A stretch of DNA of 64,000 nt. Origin: Phymorhynchus buccinoides (taxonomy: Eukaryota; Mollusca; Gastropoda; Neogastropoda; Raphitomidae). The stretch covers positions 21,905,682 to 21,969,681 of the forward strand of contig CM065704.1 in NCBI GenBank assembly GCA_017654935.2, in the 5' to 3' direction. The notes beneath the pieces were generated by a model. The model was not told the DNA's origin, made no database searches, and saw nothing but the letters and a program-made list of their open reading frames with translations. Below, piece by piece: positions 27,450 through 36,915 of the stretch. A program made the translations under genes and the position numbers. Numbering within the stretch: position 1 is the first letter of the stretch; the number at the start of each line of letters is the position of its first letter.

Positions 27450-30400
27450 ATGTGTGTGAATGTGTGTGTTTGTGTATGTATGTATGTGTGTTTTGCCAAT
27501 GTACCAGAGTGCAAGTCTTTCTCTCTCAACCTTTGTCGGGTGAAAGCCATAAGGTACCATTAGCCTATTGTATTCCTTCTGAGATAGTATCCCCTGGCTT
27601 TAACCCTGGAATTAAAGCCTGAAAATGCCTGTGCTTCACCCACCATTCTCCTCGCGCTCTCCCTTGTACTCGAAGGCCTGCCCCCTGCGGAACACCTTCA
27701 GCCTGGGGTAGCCGGACACTTTGTGCTGCTGGGCCAGGTCAGCCTCCGCCGTAGCGTCCACCTTGGCCAGCATGATGGGCTCCGCGCTGCTCTTCAGCCG
27801 CTGCGCCGCTTTCTCGTACTTGGGGGCCAGCCTTTTGCAGTGACCGCACCTGTAGAAAGATTGTAAGTTGGCCTCTGGTCAAAATTAGATGGCCGCACGC
27901 ACCTGTAGAGAGTGTAAGTTGGTCTCTGGTCAAAATTAGATAGCCACACGCACCTGTAGAAAGAGATTGTAAGTTGGTCTCTGGTCAAAATTAGATGGCC
28001 GCACGCACCTGTAGAGAGTGTAAGTTGGTCTCTGGTCAAAATTAGATAGCCACACGCACCTGTAGAAAGATTGTAAGTTGGTCTCTGGTCAAAATTAGAT
28101 AGCCGCACCTGTAGAAAGATTGTAAGTTGGTCTCTGGTCAAAATTAGATGGCCGCACCTGTAGAAAGATTGTAAGTTGGTCTCTGGTCAAAATTAGATAG
28201 CCGCACCTGTAGAAAGATTGTAAGTTGGTCTCTGGTCAAAATTAGATGGCCGCACCTATAGAAAGAGATTGTAAGTTGGTCTCTGGTCAAAATTAGATAG
28301 CCGCACCTGTAGAAAGATTGTAAGTTGGTCTCTGGTCAAAATTAGATGGCCGCACCTGTAGAAAGATTGTAAGTTGGTCTCTGGTCAAAATTAGATAGCC
28401 ACACGCACCTGTAGAAAGAGAGTGTAAGTTGGTCTCTGGTCAAAATTAGATAGCCGCACCTGTAGAAAGAGATTGCAAATTTGGTTTATTGGCATAACTG
28501 GTCTTTAGTCAAAATTGGTTTCAAGTAAAAAAAAAAAAAGAGCTTGTCCGTTGAAATTGCAAGCTAGTTTCTAGTAAAAAAAACCATACACACACTAAAA
28601 CACACCTGTTGAAAGAGATTGCAATTCCATTGGCATGTTGTTGGGTTTTTTCCCTCAACGTTTTAATAACGGTATTGAATATCGCCAGCGATTTTAACAC
28701 CAATGGAATTGCAAGCAACGTCTTCCGTCACCGTCGAAAATCACCAGCGATATTAGCCAGCATAAACAGCGCATGTGGAATTGCAGCTTTACCCTACAGG
28801 TAGCAGCCTTACTCACCAGGGTGCGTAGAACTCGACCAGCATCAGCTCCTGCTGGGAGACCACCTTAGTGAAGTTGTCAGTGGTCAGGGTCACCACCGCC
28901 TCCCCCTCCGGCTGCCACGACGCCTTGGCCACCTTCTTCATGTGCCGCACCACCGCTGTTGTTCAAAACGCACCACAACCGTCAACATTCATCTAGCTAG
29001 AAATTCTAACAGGGCTATTGACAGGGCTATTGCCCTAAAACACTCACATCGTGCAAACCTTTGACAATCTAACATCTAAATAAAACACTCACACCGTGCA
29101 AACCGTTGACAATCTAACATCTAACATATAAATCAAACAAGACAGCATGTCACAACTACATTAGGCCTATCTATCACATAAGCTACAATGCAGCTCACAA
29201 CACAATGAACACAGACACACCAATTACACAAAGATACAATACTCATGCATGCTAAATGTCACTGTCATTATGCATCTTATGCATGTGACTTGCTTCATCC
29301 AAAAAGTCTTCATGTTCATGCACGACAAATGTCAATGTATCTGTTAGTGTTATATGGCACCTGGGTGTAATTTATCTGTGAGAGATAATACTTAAAGTGA
29401 TTTTGATTTGATTTGATTTACAAATGTACCTTCTTCGGTGTTCTCTCCTTCATAGTCATAGCGATTGCCGTCCTTGAAGAACCTCATCGAGGGATAGTGA
29501 ATTATGTAATACCTGTACATAAAGTAAAACAGTACATCATTACACACAAACTGATACTGAAGTAAACTGACAGGAAACAAAAACTTGCACACACACACAC
29601 ACACACACACACAAGTTTAGCTTCAATCATTATGTACTGGGTATTACCTAGGTTTTCATATCCGGCAAAGTGTTAGGTAGACATGTGGAAGAAGAAAAAA
29701 ACATTAGGCAGAATAAACATAATAACACAAACAGGTAGTATAAATCTTAATTTCACCGTAGGTCCATTTCTAGTATGCATGCTTATAAAAAGAATCACTT
29801 AAAGTAACAGTGCAAAGAAACTGGTGGGAGAGCGAGACAACAGTCTTCCAGAGAATTAACAACTATCTCATCTACTGATCTAGAATCTAGGCAACAAATT
29901 CTAGCATGACAATCAGAAGGAATGACCAACTAAACGTGTGATGACAATTTAATCCCAAACCAGTCCAAAACCTAATCCAAGGAAATAAAATGAGGCTTAC
30001 GTTTCCGCCAGCTTCTCCTCCTGCACCACATCCACCTTGCCCAGTAGGATCGGGGGGTCCAGTTTCTTCAGCTGTCTGGCGGCTGCCGCAAACTTTGGGG
30101 AAAACTCCTGGCTGGGAGCAGACCTGTACAAACAACCATTTTCTCTTACTGTCCTAATTATCAACTTGCAGAAAATACTTGAAACAAAATATTTTCTTTC
30201 AATGTCTTAAGTGTCAACTTGTTGGAAAATATCTGTAACAAAATATTTTCTTTCATTTAGTCACTGTCTTGATCATCAGCTAGTTGAATAACATTTGAAC
30301 CTTGATATAGAGAAGAAGGAAATTAAGATTTCATTTGCTTTATTCATGCAAGCACATTTAGAAGAAGAACAAAATCAAATTTATAGGAAAACTATAACGG

Positions 30401-32407
30401 TTGTGTTTAACTTATGAAGAACATAATGAATTTCTCATTTTGCTTATTACACATAAAAAATCAAATTTGCGTTGACATTTGATATTGATAGTATAACATA
30501 AACTAATAAAGGTGTCAAGTTCATATAAAATACTGTGTTTGTATCCCTCCCCCCTATTTTGTGTTCCAGCTATACTCTAACATGGAAAACAAATAGCAAT
30601 TGTGAGAAATGTTTCCATGCAAATGAGAATTGACTACACATTTCTATTCTTTGTTCAGTCATAGTTCAGCTTTTGGTTAATTTTGCAATACTCAACATAA
30701 GAACAACTGTTTTTATTGACATTGTTCTTTTAAACCACATACTTGACTTTTTGAAGTATTCATTGAAACTCTTAACAAAAAATGTTTCTTTATGAACTTG
30801 TGTTTATGTATTTATATTCAAAATGTTTGAAGAAGAGTACAACAAAGGAAAAATTCAGCGAGAAAAACACACAGACAAATCCCAATGCAACAATCAAAGC
30901 AAAAGGCCTTCCAACCTGGACATTTGTCATGCTCACCACCTTATTACAGTACATCAAAAGACAGTCACGGGGAAATAAAAGGCAACAAAGAGTATAATCC
31001 ATTCATGTATTATTATTAATTGTCATGATTTTCTAAAGAAAAGAAACGCATGAAACATGAATAACTTAGCGATAACGTTACACCTAATACAAGACCATTT
31101 CAAGCAAATTCACAAGGCACACATCAAATTGCCTCGAGATACAAATCAAAGATTACCACAACGTACTGCCACAAACACAACAATAATTGTAAATTTTAAT
31201 AAACACTATGATGTTGTAAATTACGCATGATTACAGAAACAGCTCTTTTAGATTTCCCAGTCATTTTGGAAAAGAGCAAAAATACATTTCTGGGCAAAGA
31301 AACTGCAAAACAGTATTATTAAAAAAATCAAAGCGTTGATTATGGATATTTAATGGGAGAAGAAGAAGTTGACAACAAATTACACAGGTGAATCTGCCTC
31401 TGTTCATCCTCTATTGGCTTCTTTCAATGTTTCATTCCTCTATTGGCTTGCTTGCATGTCTTGTTTCATTGATTTCTTCTTTCCGCCTGCATTATATGTA
31501 CAGTGGAACCTCCCTTATAAGCCTTCCTATTATAAGACTCCCTCCCACATAAGACCTACTTCTCTGAAATATTGCCCTTCTTTGTAAGTATCAAAATTAC
31601 CTCCCTTATAAGACCTCATTTGGGATGTTTTTTTAAGGTCTTATATGGGAGGTTCCACTGTACCATATTTGACGGACTATAAGGCACACCTTCTTCTCCT
31701 TCTTCTTCGATCGCTCAGACTGCCTGTCAATTATGAGTGCAGATGCATCATGCTGCCGTTATGCGCCTAAGTAAGAATTAATTAGGCCCAGCATGTCTGA
31801 CTTCGGCTGAAGGAAATCTTTTTAAAAGCGTTTCTTGAAAAAAGGCAGGAGAATGGACCGGAAAGTCAGAAAGGTAGTAGATGACAGCAAGCAAGGGGAA
31901 AAGGCAGAGTCAAAGAGAGTGACAGATTAGATGAAGCTACAAGCACATAATTTCCGGAAAGTGGGGGAACTATTTATACAAGACCCCCGGTATCCCCACT
32001 GATTATAAGGCTCCTCCCCCCCCCCCCCCTCCCATTTGACTCAAAATTCAGATTTTGTGACTCTATTTTCTGACTTTATCAGTCACATTAAAAGGCTCCT
32101 CCACCCCACCCCCCCCCCCCCCCCCCCCACCCCCATTTGACTCAAAATTCAGATTTTGTGACTCTATTTTTTACTTTATTATCAGTCACATTATAAGGCG
32201 CAGGGATCTAAATCTGGGGACAAAAGTGTTGCAATATACTAGTCTGTAAAAAAATGGTACATGTATTATAGAAGCTTGGGGAGTTCTCAAATCTCTGTGG
32301 TTCTTTCAGATCCTCCAACCTTGTTTTTTCTTCTTCTTTCTTATTCACTTTTAAAAGATTTCTGCAGAAATGTCTTATATTTGCAACATTACTATATTTG
32401 AAACGTA

Positions 32408-32442
<35 letters not shown>

Positions 32443-35158
32443 TACTGCTTTAGACAGCTTTGGGAAACAGGAAAAAATAGTGTGAACAAATTTCTTCATG
32501 ATGTTTTGGACATTAAAAACATATGTACAGTAAAAATGGCTTAAGTCAAAATTGAAGGGACTGAAATTTTATTTTGAGATAGCCAATATTTTGAGTCATT
32601 GATGATGTCATAACTTTTGATGTCATAGTCCTGGAATGATGGTTTTTGGTTTAGACAAGCAAGAAAAGATATACATGTCTTTAGATCATTTTCTCAGATT
32701 TAGTCTAACAGGTCTCTTTCACATTTTATAATGAAAATCTCTGTTTTTCTCTGGCAGTTAAATAACTCTCTCAAAAGGAAAATAACAAACGAAAAAGAAG
32801 CATAATCATAGTGTAGAAAAGATGCACATGAATAACACGGTCATAATATGTCAATCGTCAGGTGTGAAAATCACCAACATTACCAAGAAGAAAGATGATA
32901 CAATTGTAATAAATCAATGAAACAAAAACAAAACAATGCTGGTAAACAATCAACATAAAAGAATTTCCAACATTGAACACCTAAAAGAGTTACCAATTGG
33001 CAAAAAACAGAACCATAACAGTCTGCGTGTTCTGGATAAAGTGGTCAAAGTTATTCTGATTGAGAATATACACCCCGTCTTCATCCTTTACAGGCTCAGC
33101 AAAGTTTTCCTTGGAAGCGTCTGCAAAAAAAAGTTTATCATTCAAACAAATAAAGGAAAATATACTGGTAACTTAAAAATCATTCTTCAAACTTTAAATC
33201 CTCTCTGTTTTACTTTTACGATAAGTTAACTATCCTTTTGCACACTTCAAATCCCTTATGAGAGACCTGCTCTTGATGTCAACTTAAAAAGAAAAATTAC
33301 GTCAAAACCTCTATGGCTGGGGACCAGCACGAATGAATATCAAAATCTTGTTGCTAAGGTGTCTCTTCTAGCATTGAATTTTGGTAGGATGTGGTTACGC
33401 TCGGCCGCCATTCTGTTCGCCACTTTCAACTAAATTTCAACGCTGAAAAAGACACCGTAGCAATGAGGTTTTGATATTCATACGGGCTGGTCCCCAGCCA
33501 TAGTCTATCCCAAAAAAATCACCATCGCAGAAACTTTTCATGACCATGGTGTGGGTGTGGAGTTTTTGCATTGTGCTGCTTAAGGAACTTGCAATGACGT
33601 TTTCCTCATCCTGAAATTTCTTTTATACCGATCTAACCTCAACATTCCAGAAGCCCAAAGTTTTGGCACTCCAAACAACGGAAGACACGCTGCAAGTTTT
33701 GGCACTCCCAAAATCGGAAACCACAAGTTTTGGCACAAAACCCCCCAGGAAATCCAGCATGCTTGGGAAAATTAGCAACCCTGCATATTTGATTTTCATT
33801 TGCCATGCAGTGCTGTGAACCACTGTGAACCAAGCTGAGCTCGAACCAGCGCACTCACAAACCTGACGGATTATGAGCTAGCGACTCGGACATCAACGCC
33901 CCCTACAGCCTGTCTCTTTCTTAACCCACCAATTGATACGTTTAAATTAAAAATAAGACAGTCACATGAGTCAATTTACAAGACTGCAAGACAAGTTATA
34001 GAAAGTTCTCTTTTTCTTCCCGGACCATCGGAGATTGGAACTCCCTCCCCCATGAGGCAATAACATCAGCCTCAGTAGAGGACTTCTAATCACGGATCTA
34101 AGAAACAACCCCCCCCCCTTCCCTCCCCCCCCATCACCTCCTACCACCCCCCACCCCTAATCCAAATCCACCCTCCACACTACCACCCATCATGTGCCCA
34201 TGGATCACCTCCCACTGCCCCCATTCCCCCCTTAATTCCCTTCTGGTTCTGGTACTATACGTCGAAGGAGCCTACGATTATGAAGGCTATGTACTCAATG
34301 GAACTGGGAGAGCGCTGTAGGGTTAAAATTCGTAGCTCATTAAAATTCATAGCTCGCTACTATGAGAGTGACTATTTGCGACAACCACAAATTTCACTTT
34401 TTCGTTACTTGAACCATTTAGTGATTTACCTAACCCTAACCCTATCCCTAACCCTAGAAAAAAGTGAAATGTGTCGTTCATGCTCAATGTCGCAAAATGC
34501 CGCAAATAGTCAGTCTTATAGTATAGCGAGCTATGAATTTTAATGAGCTACGAATTTTAACCCGACAAGCGCACTGAGAATTGAAATATAAAATCCTTTT
34601 TTTTTTTTTAAATAAAGAAAAATGTCTTTGTTTTACTGTCTGGTGGTGTTGACATTTTTTTAAGAGTTGACCACAGGCCTTTTCGCAGTATTCGGGCTGG
34701 ACCAATCTGGCTCACCAGGGATGAACCCCGACCGGCACAGCTCCTGATCACCGGGGCGCTGATCACCGGGGCGGCTATTATTTTATCTAGTTTCCCCATG
34801 TTTTGTATCAACAGAACCATCAAAATGATGATGGTGGTTGAGGAGTGAAAGAAGAAGAAGTCACAGTAATGATTTTGATGACTAGATCAGTAGATGATCT
34901 ATTATAAATGGCCGCGAGGCCCATATCAAGCCCTCACCACTACTACTAGTAGTAGTACTACTACTTTAGATTCTAGAGAAGTACGAAGAATTAAGAAGAA
35001 AACACGTTACATTGATTACAATGATTACCTTCAACTCCAGGAGCATCCTTTTCTCCACCTTCCATTTTCGACTGTTGGCCATCAGTTTCCCCCGCAGTTG
35101 AAATATGAAGAGGAGTTGCAAAGAAGAGGACAAAACTCAAAACATTCGACGCCTTCAT
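18650..35158 (-). CDS. PDIA4: PDIA4/ERp72-like protein disulfide isomerase, eleven exons
   Basis: An ER-lumen thiol oxidoreductase that forms and rearranges disulfides (family knowledge). Exons on the minus strand: 35029-35158, 32994-33120, 30001-30123, 29430-29512, 28817-28955, 27644-27849, 25502-25654, 24689-24840, 23801-23957, 20241-20474 and 18650-19167. All junctions are GT/AG and together give one 673-residue frame, close to vertebrate ERp72 (about 645). The order is signal peptide (1 to about 21), acidic linker, a0 domain, a domain (CGHC, residues 202-205), b, b', a' domain (CGHC, about 549-552), Glu/Lys-rich tail and C-terminal KDEL. In a0 the residues after Trp86 are SAPS, not CGHC, so that domain should lack redox activity. 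Three introns carry SINE or tandem repeats made from exon edges. The symbol rests on domain order and the close a' match. Confidence 0.95.
19168..20240 (-). other. PDIA4-like intron 10
   Basis: Holds a full SINE (19829-20187) and a short segment (19750-19800) related to 37320-37380. No extra exon was seen. Confidence 0.7.
19829..20187 (+). mobile_element. tRNA-derived SINE, full length, plus orientation
   Basis: The head TGTAGAGTGGCACGCGTTTG, a B-box-like GAGTTTGAACC, the body with GGAGTCTTTCGGATGAGAC and GCGACGCGCTCTCCATGTGG, and the tail TATAAAGTACCTAATACC. It is antisense to the gene and inverted relative to the copy at 17678-18056. Confidence 0.85.
20241..20474 (-). CDS. PDIA4: PDIA4-like exon 10: b' domain
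   Basis: Reads [20 protein letters not shown], then [20 protein letters not shown] and [14 protein letters not shown], aligning with the ERp72 b' domain. The acceptor is CCCTCCAG at 20475 and the donor AAAAG|GTAGTG. Confidence 0.95.
20583..20743. mobile_element. Inverted-repeat element with ACGGTCTC ends
   Basis: A 161-bp hairpin. The left arm ACGGTCTCGGTATGCGTTAA and CTCCATGGCAACACAGTG is mirrored by CACTGTGTTGCCATGGGGAA and TGTTAACGTGTACAGAGACC. Its core is shared with 3985-4115. Confidence 0.78.
21249..21860. repeat. Tandem duplication, about 290-bp unit, two copies
   Basis: Both copies run from ATAATCAACACACC through CTTATGGATTTTGTTG, CCGAAAAGAAACACAA and CCTGAATAGGATC to ACTTAACCAAATAT-like words. 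The second copy has an extra internal 30-bp duplication near 21627-21686. Confidence 0.85.
22055..22150 (-). repeat. Dispersed repeat Z, partial, minus
   Basis: Contains GTTGGGATGATCCCTGGAGT and TAGCCAGGGA, the complement of the repeat at 25690 and 62805. Confidence 0.6.
22282..22470. repeat. Poly-C / (CA)n compound repeat
   Basis: Alternating C runs and CACACA blocks with recurring CAGTG words. Confidence 0.95.
23517..23800 (-). repeat. 67-bp tandem repeat built from exon 9 3' end and its splice donor
   Basis: Four extra 67-bp units (starting 23517, 23590, 23657 and 23724) precede the unit that overlaps the real exon end. Each carries, on the coding strand, CTGGTCTTCTACACTGTGG... through CACAGGAAAG|GTCAGTG, the last 15 or so codons of exon 9 plus an intact donor. 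The copies are almost identical to the exon. Confidence 0.95.
23801..23957 (-). CDS. PDIA4: PDIA4-like exon 9: b/b' junction
   Basis: Reads [20 protein letters not shown] and then [16 protein letters not shown]. Both edges of this exon are duplicated in the flanking introns: the 3' edge four times at 23517-23790, the 5' edge three times at 24004-24290. Confidence 0.93.
24004..24290 (-). repeat. 93-bp tandem repeat resembling the 5' end of exon 9 with its acceptor
   Basis: Three 93-bp copies. The coding strand reads GATTTGCAG then ATTACTTCTCTTC..., whose translation [18 protein letters not shown] is close to the exon's [18 protein letters not shown] and is then closed by TAA. They lie in intron 8, upstream of the real exon 9. 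Confidence 0.88.
24689..24840 (-). CDS. PDIA4: PDIA4-like exon 8: b domain
   Basis: Reads [19 protein letters not shown] and [20 protein letters not shown]. The acceptor GATTGCAG at 24841 gives the right phase; a second AG four bases on would not. The donor is AAC|GTAAGA. Confidence 0.9.
25085..25310. repeat. (GT)n/(CG)n microsatellite in intron 7
   Basis: GT-rich with GC-GT alternation at 25197-25280, which may favour Z-DNA. Confidence 0.9.
25403..25460 (-). repeat. Degenerate copy of exon 7 3' end
   Basis: GAATCCCAGAATGGAGACG and CTTGATGTATG...CTGTCATC match 25510-25565 inside exon 7, with a small deletion. It is about 45 bp from the real exon edge, in intron 7. Confidence 0.7.
25502..25654 (-). 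CDS. PDIA4: PDIA4-like exon 7: a/b linker and start of b domain
   Basis: Reads [20 protein letters not shown], then [20 protein letters not shown], matching the b-domain opening of ERp72. The acceptor is TTGTCCAG at 25655 and the donor GCTG|GTTAGT. Confidence 0.92.
25690..25853 (+). repeat. Dispersed repeat Z, copy
   Basis: CCTGGCTAAAAGACTCCAGG, GGATCATCCCAA, ACGGATGAGAAC and CAGTCTTCGGGGGA recur in the same order at 62805-62962. Possible small non-autonomous element, type unknown. Confidence 0.7.
26188..26790 (+). mobile_element. Possible P-element-like or THAP fragment
   Basis: Short inverted words ATAGAGGGATCCGG (26219) and CCGGATCCCTCTAT (about 26471) bracket a start at 26354 reading [16 protein letters not shown], which resembles the opening of a THAP zinc finger (M-V-x-x-C-x4-C). 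The rest of the finger is not convincing. It lies in intron 6, antisense to the gene. Confidence 0.3.
26950..27412 (-). repeat. Degenerate tandem copies of exon 6 3' end, with GT arrays
   Basis: Three blocks (about 26955-27030, 27128-27195 and 27350-27410) resemble the last 60-80 bp of exon 6. The middle one reads [19 protein letters not shown] on the coding strand, against the exon's [18 protein letters not shown]. The other two carry more substitutions or a stop. GT microsatellites (27198-27262 and 27407-27448) separate them. Confidence 0.82.
27644..27849 (-). CDS. PDIA4: PDIA4-like exon 6: a domain CGHC and C-terminal half
   Basis: Reads [54 protein letters not shown]. The acceptor CTTTCTACAG|GTGCGG is repeated many times in the intron upstream of this exon, and degenerate copies of its 3' end lie in the intron downstream. 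Confidence 0.95.
27842..28470 (-). repeat. About 50-bp minisatellite built on the exon 6 splice acceptor, 13 copies
   Basis: Each unit on the coding strand reads CTAATTTTGACCAGAGACC, CAACTTACAATCTTTCTACAG, GTGCGGC. The final unit is the true acceptor and first codons of exon 6. Twelve further copies lie upstream in intron 5, most with an intact CTTTCTACAG|GTGCGG; one has CTATAG. Units are 48-54 bp and 90% or more alike. Confidence 0.95.
28817..28955 (-). CDS. PDIA4: PDIA4-like exon 5: start of a domain
   Basis: Reads [20 protein letters not shown] and then [19 protein letters not shown]. The donor CCTG|GTGAGT again splits the active-site Trp codon, the same intron position as in a0, consistent with domain duplication. 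Confidence 0.93.
29430..29512 (-). CDS. PDIA4: PDIA4-like exon 4: a0 cis-Pro region
   Basis: Reads [20 protein letters not shown] then EGENTEE, equal to the VSGYPTIKILKKG...YEG segment. The acceptor is at 29513 and the donor GAAG|GTACAT at 29429. Confidence 0.88.
30001..30123 (-). CDS. PDIA4: PDIA4-like exon 3: a0 active-site helix with SAPS
   Basis: Joined to exon 2 it reads [19 protein letters not shown] and then [18 protein letters not shown]. Both active-site cysteines of the usual CGHC are serine, while the surrounding helix and KVD strand are conserved. Confidence 0.9.
31501..31660. mobile_element. TA-flanked inverted-repeat element B, copy 1
   Basis: Ends are CAGTGGAACCTCCCTTATAA and its near complement TATGGGAGGTTCCACTG, flanked by TA at 31499-31500 and 31661-31662. 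TTATAAGAC-type words repeat inside. pogo/Tigger-like termini, non-coding. Confidence 0.85.
31668..32220. mobile_element. ACTATAAGGC element with nested repeat Y copy 2
   Basis: Begins TTTGACGGACTATAAGGCAC and ends TTATAAGGCGCAGGG. Inside are repeat Y (31690-32000, compare 2806-3100) and two copies of a module (poly-C, CATTTGACTCAAAATTCAG, TGTGACTCTATTTT, CAGTCACATTA). Confidence 0.6.
32409..32442. repeat. Poly-C tract
   Basis: About 34 C residues. Length is uncertain by nature. Confidence 0.9.
32994..33120 (-). CDS. PDIA4: PDIA4-like exon 2: first half of a0 domain
   Basis: The acceptor is TTTTTTTTGCAG at 33121. It encodes [17 protein letters not shown] and VMVLFFANW, matching the LLEFYAPW strand before the active site. 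The donor TTG|GTAACT splits the Trp codon. Confidence 0.9.
33311..33503. mobile_element. Hairpin element with CTATGGCTGGGGACCAGC ends
   Basis: A 193-bp unit with about 55-bp inverted arms (CTATGGCTGGGGACCAGC, GAATATCAAAAT, AAGGTGTCT mirrored on the right). It lies in intron 1 of the PDIA4-like gene. Target duplication not clear. Confidence 0.8.
33910..34087 (+). pseudogene. LINE ORF2 C-terminal fragment
   Basis: Reads [20 protein letters not shown] then [11 protein letters not shown] and a stop, the characteristic CR1/Jockey-type end. Upstream reading needs a one-base shift. C-rich sequence follows. Confidence 0.7.
34318..34563. mobile_element. Fold-back element with telomere-like core
   Basis: Arms of about 70 bp (GGGTTAAAATTCGTAGCTCA, TTAAAATTCATAGCTCGCTA, GACTATTTGCG) are inverted at the right. 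Near the loop is CCTAACCCTAACCCTATCCC (34431-34455). Confidence 0.82.
35029..35158 (-). CDS. PDIA4: PDIA4-like exon 1: signal peptide and acidic linker
   Basis: The start is at 35158 ([20 protein letters not shown]), a typical cleavable signal with a probable cut near STA|G, then a Glu/Asp/Gly-rich linker. The donor is GAAG|GTAATC at 35028, phase 1, which joins exon 2 in frame. No clear ER-stress element was found upstream. Confidence 0.85.
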
Positions 35159-35880
35159 TCTTGCAGAAATCGTCTGCTCTGCACGTGTGTTGGGGGAACA
35201 AATTTAGTGCCATGTCTACATCCGGTATATAGTTCTATAGTTAAAGCTGTACATTTTGCGACCAAGAGGGCGTAGCATAATCAGTTAGGGTCAATTGTTT
35301 TATGTTTCTTTAAAATATAGCCCAAAAGCGTCTTCTTTGGACAATCTAACACTACAATATATACAAGTCAACACAGTGGAATAATACTACGAGATAAAAA
35401 TAGCAACAAATGAAAACACGCCAAGTTAGGCCTTGGCCATGAGTGCAACAGTTATGCAGAATTATTAGACGGCTCATAGAGTGTCTTAGGACGGATTCAC
35501 TTGCAAACGTTTGAAGGAAATCGATTTTTCTCTATTCTGAAAGATTTGATTTTTGCTGTTATGTCTGCATAATATTGGTATTTGGAAATATTCATACACT
35601 TACCAAAACAGGAATGCATTTCATTTTTCTTTCATTGAACAACTACCCCCATCACAACACACGCACACACACACACTGTATCCATTGATTGCATGCTTAG
35701 GTCGCTCAGGCAAAGACTAGAAAGGCCAATTCACACACAAATGTACACACGTACACTTTATGCTGCTCTCATCTGACAACTTTTCTCACACAATTACTTT
35801 TCTCTCTGTGTGCTAATGTGAGGGTGGTGAGAGAAAGATTAACTACAATCATTTTGAATGTTTCTCCATATTCCATTTAC

Positions 35881-36020
35881 ACCTTAAAATACCTTCAAAA
35901 ATCATCTTATAAGGGAGGCAATCTTAATACTTACAAAGAAGGGCAATGTCTCAGAGAAGCTGCAGGTCTTATGTGGGAGGGAGTCTTATAATGGGAGGTC
36001 TTATAAGGGAGGTTCCACTG
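35881..36020. mobile_element. Inverted-repeat element B, copy 2, one end lost
   Basis: Matches 31501-31660 in the opposite orientation, ending GGGAGGTTCCACTG followed by TA. The left terminal CAGTGGAACC segment is missing. Confidence 0.78.
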
Positions 36021-36332
36021 TAGTCACTTTTGCAACACCTTTACTTACGTCTGGCAAAGGTGCAGATCAACATCCCCTCCATTGTCTCGGTTCTTTCAGT
36101 CTTGTTGCCTTTCTTGAAGATTGAGCACATATGCCTCATGGCATTCGTTTCCTATATTTAAAGTTAATTTCCATCCATTTAAATAATTCGAAATAATTAT
36201 TTTCTACTTATAGAATACAAAGGCGCGACTGAAAAAAGCAATGAACCAAAACGTTGAGAGGGGGTGTTGATTTGCATCTTAACCCGCCACATCTTCAGTT
36301 ATTATTATGCCCGCATGTGCACAGTGAAATGG

Positions 36333-36344
36333 GGGGGGGGGGGG

Positions 36345-36376
<32 letters not shown>
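36333..36376. repeat. Poly-G tract
   Basis: About 44 bp of G with one A. Confidence 0.9.
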
Positions 36377-36379
<3 letters not shown>

Positions 36380-36471
36380 AAGGTGAGAAGGTGATATATA
36401 TATGGAGTACGTGGGGTGATGTAACTAAACTCCCAGATAGCAAGAGAAAGTGGGGCAACGAATAAGTTTGC

Positions 36472-36504
<33 letters not shown>

Positions 36505-36550
36505 CGCGAGCGTACATGCCTGTGTGTGTGAGAGAGAGATAAAGACGGTA

Positions 36551-36765
36551 GGGGGAAGACGGGGTAAAAAGCGCATGGGCGGGTAAGAAGCCCATCCCAA
36601 TTATCTCATGAAATGAAGCAAATTTCAGTCTCATTTGGCCCATGAGACAAGCGTTAATGTCTAGCATTCGTCTCATGGGCAAATTTGACTGAAATTTTCT
36701 TTATTTCATGAGATAATTGGGGTGGGCTTCTTACCCGCCCATGCGCATTTTACCCCGTCTTCCCC
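36551..36765. mobile_element. Palindromic MITE family A, copy 3
   Basis: A 215-bp hairpin with the GGGGAAGACGGGGTAAAAAG ends (one extra G at left), flanked by TA at 36549-36550 and 36766-36767. The arms are the most complete of the four copies. Confidence 0.9.
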
Positions 36766-36802
36766 TATGTAAGTGTGTGTGCGCGCGCGCGCACGTGTGT
36801 GT

Positions 36803-36839
<37 letters not shown>

Positions 36840-36915
36840 CGCGCGCGCGTGTGAGCGTGCGTGCGCGCGTGGGCATGTGTGTGTACGTGTGCGTGCTTGG
36901 AGAACCTGGAAGTCT

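Larger units (their letters stand above)
29513..32993 (-). other. PDIA4-like introns 2 and 3
   Basis: Apart from exon 3 the stretch is AT-rich. Intron 2 contains MITE B (31501-31660), repeat Y copy 2, and two near-identical poly-C modules. No extra exon was seen. Confidence 0.6.
35159..36550. other. Upstream of the PDIA4-like gene, no further gene seen
   Basis: Presumably contains the promoter. A CACGTG word lies just 5' of the start codon, but no TATA box or ER-stress element could be assigned. MITE B copy 2 and poly-G and GT repeats lie further right. Confidence 0.45.

Noticed and set aside
36050..36155. Exon-like minus-strand segment with a GTAAGT donor, upstream of the PDIA4-like gene
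   Set aside because: No recognisable protein, no acceptor pair and a stop soon after; could at most be an untranslated exon.
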